Of a stretch of DNA of 28,907 nt, positions 26,583 to 28,907 are shown piece by piece (position 1 is the stretch's first letter; every line of letters begins with the position of its first letter). The translations under genes were made by a program, and so were the position numbers. The stretch lies in contig CAYVRC010000065.1 in NCBI GenBank assembly GCA_964453205.1, forward strand, positions 1-28,907. The letters are read 5' to 3'. The notes below the pieces were generated by a model. The model worked only from the letters and a program-made list of their open reading frames with translations. It was not told the DNA's origin and searched no databases. This DNA is from Crateriforma sp964453205. Its GTDB lineage: Bacteria > Planctomycetota > Planctomycetia > Pirellulales > Pirellulaceae.

Positions 26583-26696
26583 ATGCGGTTCGGCGGCCTT
26601 CTCGAGCTTGCCGTCGAAATCGATCTCGGCGAGTAAGTGATTGAGTCGATCGTAAAACGCGTTCCTCGGCCCGTTACCGAGTTTGTCCGTGGGCAC
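26583..26696 (-). pseudogene. Transposase N-terminal remnant
   Basis: About 38 codons read PTDKLGNGPRNAFYDRLN then LLAEIDFDGKLEKAAEPH, resembling the N-terminus of planctomycete DDE transposases of the IS1182 type as I remember them (PFY-RLN-LLAE--FD). Downstream of this the frame (open to 26481) no longer looks like transposase, so only a stub survives. It sits in the 449 bp gap between the exonuclease and the xylanase, and indicates past IS activity. The rest of the gap shows no gene apart from the xylanase promoter region. Family assignment is from memory. Confidence 0.5.
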
Positions 26697-26752
26697 GTGG
26701 CAACAGATTTTTCACCTTGAATGCGACATCAAACCGCGACAACGAGAGATCG

Positions 26753-26835
26753 TGGTTACCGTGATCGGCGAATAACCGAACCGAGCCACCGAAGCTTGGC
26801 CCCCGTCGGTTATACTGCCGAATCGGTTACCGATT
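26753..26835 (+). promoter_or_regulatory. Xylanase promoter region with repeated GGTTA half-sites
   Basis: TATACT (26811-26816) is a good -10 candidate; no strong -35 is seen. A perfect palindrome, AATCGGT-T-ACCGATT, lies at 26821-26835 just downstream of it. The half-site recurs: TGGTTACCG at 26753-26761, inverted ATAACCG at 26772-26778, and TCGGTTA at 26806-26812, 17 bp from the copy in the palindrome. This arrangement suits a repressor covering the transcription start. No regulator gene is adjacent. Confidence 0.5.
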
Positions 26836-26865
26836 TTGCTCTTCGAAGTATTTAAGAGAGTTACG

Positions 26866-27972
26866 ATGCGAGCCCTGTGTGCGTTAGCCACGTTGATGCT
26901 AGTCCCGTCGGTGCATGCCGATCCTCCCGAACCGAATGGGCGTCGGCTGCGAACCATTGTCGCGGAGAATTACGCCGACGGAAACGTTTCTGTCGGAGGG
27001 ACCACGGGCTGGCTCAAGCGGTCCGGTGGAGCCGGTGTCATCTTGGATCGCGAATTCAGTTATGTGACGCCGGAGAATGACTTCAAACAATCGAATGTCC
27101 ACCCGGAACCGAATCAATGGAACTGGGAATTCGCGGACGCCTGGGTCGAGCATTGTGCGAAACACCAGCAGATTCTCCGGCTACACTCCCCCATCAGTCC
27201 ACAGTGCTCGGATTGGGCCAAGGACGACAGCCGCACGCCCGAGGAACTCGAGCAAAACATGATCGAGTACGTTGGCAAGCTATGTCAGCGTTACGATCAC
27301 TATGACCACGTCAAATGGATCGACGTGGTCAACGAAACCGTTTTGAGTGACGGAAGCTGGCATGGCCCCAAACAGGGGACCGAGAAATGGGAATGCCCTT
27401 GGACGAGCATTGGCTACGACGAGGAGCATCCGTTGCGGCCGCCGCGTTACATCAAGATGGCTTTCGAGGTCGCGAACGAATTTGCGTCAAACACCGAACT
27501 GATCATCAACCAACAGGGAGGCATGGAGGTTCCAATGTGGAGGAAGGTCAAAGCCCTGATTCCTTACCTCCGCGAGCAGGGGTTGCGGGTGGACGGCGTC
27601 GGTTGGCAGGCGCACATCGACGTCGGCTGGGAAAAGCAGACCGGCAACCTCAATCGACTGCACGATCTCATTGACTGGGCACATGCCAATGATCTGTCTT
27701 TCCACGTGACCGAAATGAATGCCTGGCTGAAAGGCGACGACAAGGATTTTGATCGCCAAGCCGAAACCTTTACTGCGGTTTTGAAAGTCCTCCTGGAGCA
27801 CCGTGGGACCGGTGTCGTCACCTGGAACGTGTGGAACATTAGTGACGCGGACGCATGGCAACATGAGAAAAGATTCGAAGGCTGTCTGTTTGACCGTGAC
27901 TACAAGGCCAAACCGGCGTACTACGCTTTGCAGAGACTTCTCGAGAATCCGCCCCCCACGACAGGAGAGTGA
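26866..27972 (+). CDS. Exported GH10 endo-1,4-beta-xylanase
   Basis: 368 residues from ATG 26866, with AGAGAG five bases upstream; the open frame starting at 26836 uses TTG and is less likely. A signal peptide of about 18 residues ends near VHA-DP. GH10 blocks: VTPENDFKQSNVHPEPNQW, LRLHSPISPQCSDW (altered from the usual RGHTLVWHSQ-P-W), WIDVVNET with acid/base Glu157, GVGWQAHIDVG, HVTEMNAW with nucleophile Glu283, and VVTWNVWNISDADAW. It hydrolyses beta-1,4-xylan or a related glycan outside the cytoplasm. The Trp-His-Gln of the standard HTLVWHSQ block is replaced, so substrate preference may differ from classic xylanases. Its right-hand neighbours are a decayed transposase and an arylsulfatase start. 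Confidence 0.92.
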   Translation: MRALCALATLMLVPSVHADPPEPNGRRLRTIVAENYADGNVSVGGTTGWLKRSGGAGVILDREFSYVTPENDFKQSNVHPEPNQWNWEFADAWVEHCAKHQQILRLHSPISPQCSDWAKDDSRTPEELEQNMIEYVGKLCQRYDHYDHVKWIDVVNETVLSDGSWHGPKQGTEKWECPWTSIGYDEEHPLRPPRYIKMAFEVANEFASNTELIINQQGGMEVPMWRKVKALIPYLREQGLRVDGVGWQAHIDVGWEKQTGNLNRLHDLIDWAHANDLSFHVTEMNAWLKGDDKDFDRQAETFTAVLKVLLEHRGTGVVTWNVWNISDADAWQHEKRFEGCLFDRDYKAKPAYYALQRLLENPPPTTGE

Positions 27973-28011
27973 TGCAAAGTCATGGAGAATGATGGATAGC
28001 GGAGGATGGGA

Positions 28012-28604
28012 TCAGCTCGCGGAGTGCCGACGCATCCGGAAGCGGAGGTGTGTTCTGCGGCTGCGGTGACGGTCGACCACCACCGGCCGGCCCGCCACGC
28101 TGATAAACAGGCGTCCGAAATCCGACACCAATTCGCACCAAACCGAGCTTGCCAAACCAAGCGATCCAGGATCGGGGCCAAATGCTCGGGACCAAGTGCT
28201 CGGGCGTTCGCCCTCGCTTGTCCGCGGCCAACTGACGGGCCGTCCAGTCCAACAGCTCCAAATACCGCTCGGTCGGCTCGAGTGGCCGGCCGTCGGCGTT
28301 TTTGCGGTGCGGGCAAAGCACCAGCGACCGCCGGGTGTCCGTCTCACGTCTGCACCACGTCGGGCCGCGAGCGGTGGATCAGGTGGTAATGTTTCGACAA
28401 GATGCTAATTTAGACCAGGTCGAGCCCGAACAGCCCTTCGGACTGCTGCAAGTACCCCTTCGATCCAGCGTTTACGATGATCGAAGTTCTTCCCGGAGAC
28501 CGGATCTTCTCCGAACAGAAAGCACCCCCGCAGGGTCCGGCTGATGACATGAGCGATCGCGACTTCGGCCGGATCGAAGACTTACGCACGCCCATTCTGG
28601 CCAT
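28012..28604 (-). pseudogene. Frameshifted HUH (Y1/RAYT-like) transposase with internal deletion
   Basis: Reading across frames from 28604 downwards gives MARMGVRK, VFDPAEVAIAHVISRTLRG, CFLFGEDPVSGKNFDHRK, LQQSEGLFGLDLV, a stop, ISILSKHYHLIHRSRPDVV, LCPHRKNADGRPLEPTE, RYLELLDWTARQLAADKRG, PEHLAPILDRL and VWCELVSDFGRLFISVAGRP. This is the order of REP-associated tyrosine (Y1) transposase-like proteins of planctomycetes. The HYH of the HUH motif (28383-28391) is intact, but at least four frame changes and two stops block translation. The family (as I recall it) has about 150 residues between the NADGRPLEPTE and YLELLDWTARQ blocks; these are missing here. No functional product is expected. Confidence 0.85.
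28176..28203. repeat. 14-bp tandem duplication in the transposase pseudogene
   Basis: GGCCAAATGCTCGG (28176-28189) is followed directly by GACCAAGTGCTCGG (28190-28203), differing at two positions. On the minus strand both copies encode PEHL followed by A or V in different frames. The extra 14 bases shift the frame, marking one inactivating event. Confidence 0.85.
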
Positions 28605-28784
28605 CGCTGCGACTCTACTGCACACAAGTTCAATGGATGAACAAACGTATTGTTCCCGACGCAGCCCCAGGTTCAACCCCCGTTCCAAATGCTGTGTCCC
28701 CGTAATCGTTGCGGCCGATCGAGTTATGCTAAAAGGACTGCTTGCGAAGTGCGTTAGAAATACTGACGGTGAGAACTGACTGAG

Positions 28785-28907
28785 ATGATGAATTCGATGA
28801 AATCAATTTGATTGCGTTCGTTGGTTTGCTTGGGTCGTCATGGTACGCCACGGCCCAGGACACGCTGCCGTTTCCTCCGACACCTTCGGCTTCCAAACCT
28901 GGCGTGA
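28785..28907 (+). CDS. Arylsulfatase N-terminus, partial, apparent frameshift in the signal peptide
   Basis: The gene runs off the right edge. The downstream frame (from 28808) reads LIAFVGLLGSSWYATAQD and then TLPFPPTPSASKPGV, the N-terminal block I recall from planctomycete arylsulfatases that continues before the sulfatase domain. That frame has no ATG after its in-frame TGA at 28781. The three ATGs (28785, 28788, 28797) are in another frame and reach a TGA after MMNSMKSI. One extra T in the T-run at 28807-28809 would join them into MMNSMKSILIAFVGLLG, a good signal peptide. Either the gene is disrupted, TTG 28808 is the true start, or the base is an assembly error. The stretch 28605-28784 holds no gene. 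Confidence 0.6.

Noticed and set aside
28410..28688. Minus-strand ORF of 92 codons as an independent gene
   Set aside because: Its parts (MARMGVRK, GYLQQSEGLFGLDLV) fit pieces of the frameshifted transposase, so it is a fragment and not a gene.

Overview
The window looks like chromosomal DNA from a planctomycete, most likely the Rhodopirellula/Pirellulaceae group. This is inferred from gene content: a planctomycete-type cytochrome c protein (PSCyt1/DUF1549/DUF1553), a DUF1501 protein, two sulfatases, a giant Ser/Thr kinase, many exported proteins, and a dispersed palindrome whose translation contains the GNPKRQRGT string common in planctomycete ORF predictions. No rRNA, tRNA or CRISPR array was seen.

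Left block (119-7797, minus strand). A FadR/GntR regulator heads a five-gene unit: regulator, PSCyt1/PSD1 cytochrome (ATGA overlap), DUF1501 Tat protein, CtBP-like 2-hydroxyacid dehydrogenase, iduronate-sulfatase-like sulfatase. A nested dyad with a FadR-type GGT-N3-ACC core lies just upstream of the regulator. Two dispersed repeats sit inside this unit, one between genes and one in frame inside the cytochrome gene.

Middle (7945-18660). A Tat-exported beta-propeller protein overlaps tail to tail with guanine deaminase. Next come an exported c-heme protein, a HAD phosphatase fused to a META domain, a DUF502 membrane protein, a 1258-residue kinase/AAA-ATPase fusion, and the tRNA methyltransferase TrmL.

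18661-26416. A tandem repeat precedes a tightly packed plus-strand unit (zinc-ribbon membrane protein, SAMHD1-like HD hydrolase, glucosamine-6-phosphate deaminase). This converges on a minus-strand group: peptidase T, a small exported protein and a membrane-inserted P-loop ATPase. A PolB-type 3'-5' exonuclease follows, divergent from pepT.

Right end (26417-28907) is accessory and decaying: a transposase stub, a GH10 xylanase with an operator-like palindrome and repeated half-sites in its promoter region, a heavily frameshifted HUH (RAYT-like) transposase pseudogene, and the start of an arylsulfatase whose signal peptide is broken by an apparent one-base deletion. Sulfatases, xylanase and FadR-controlled cytochrome/DUF1501 genes together suggest breakdown of sulfated or plant/algal polysaccharides. 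No unmistakably new system is evident. The best leads are the FadR-controlled unit, the HAD-META fusion, the DYG kinase-ATPase, the membrane P-loop ATPase and the broken arylsulfatase start.
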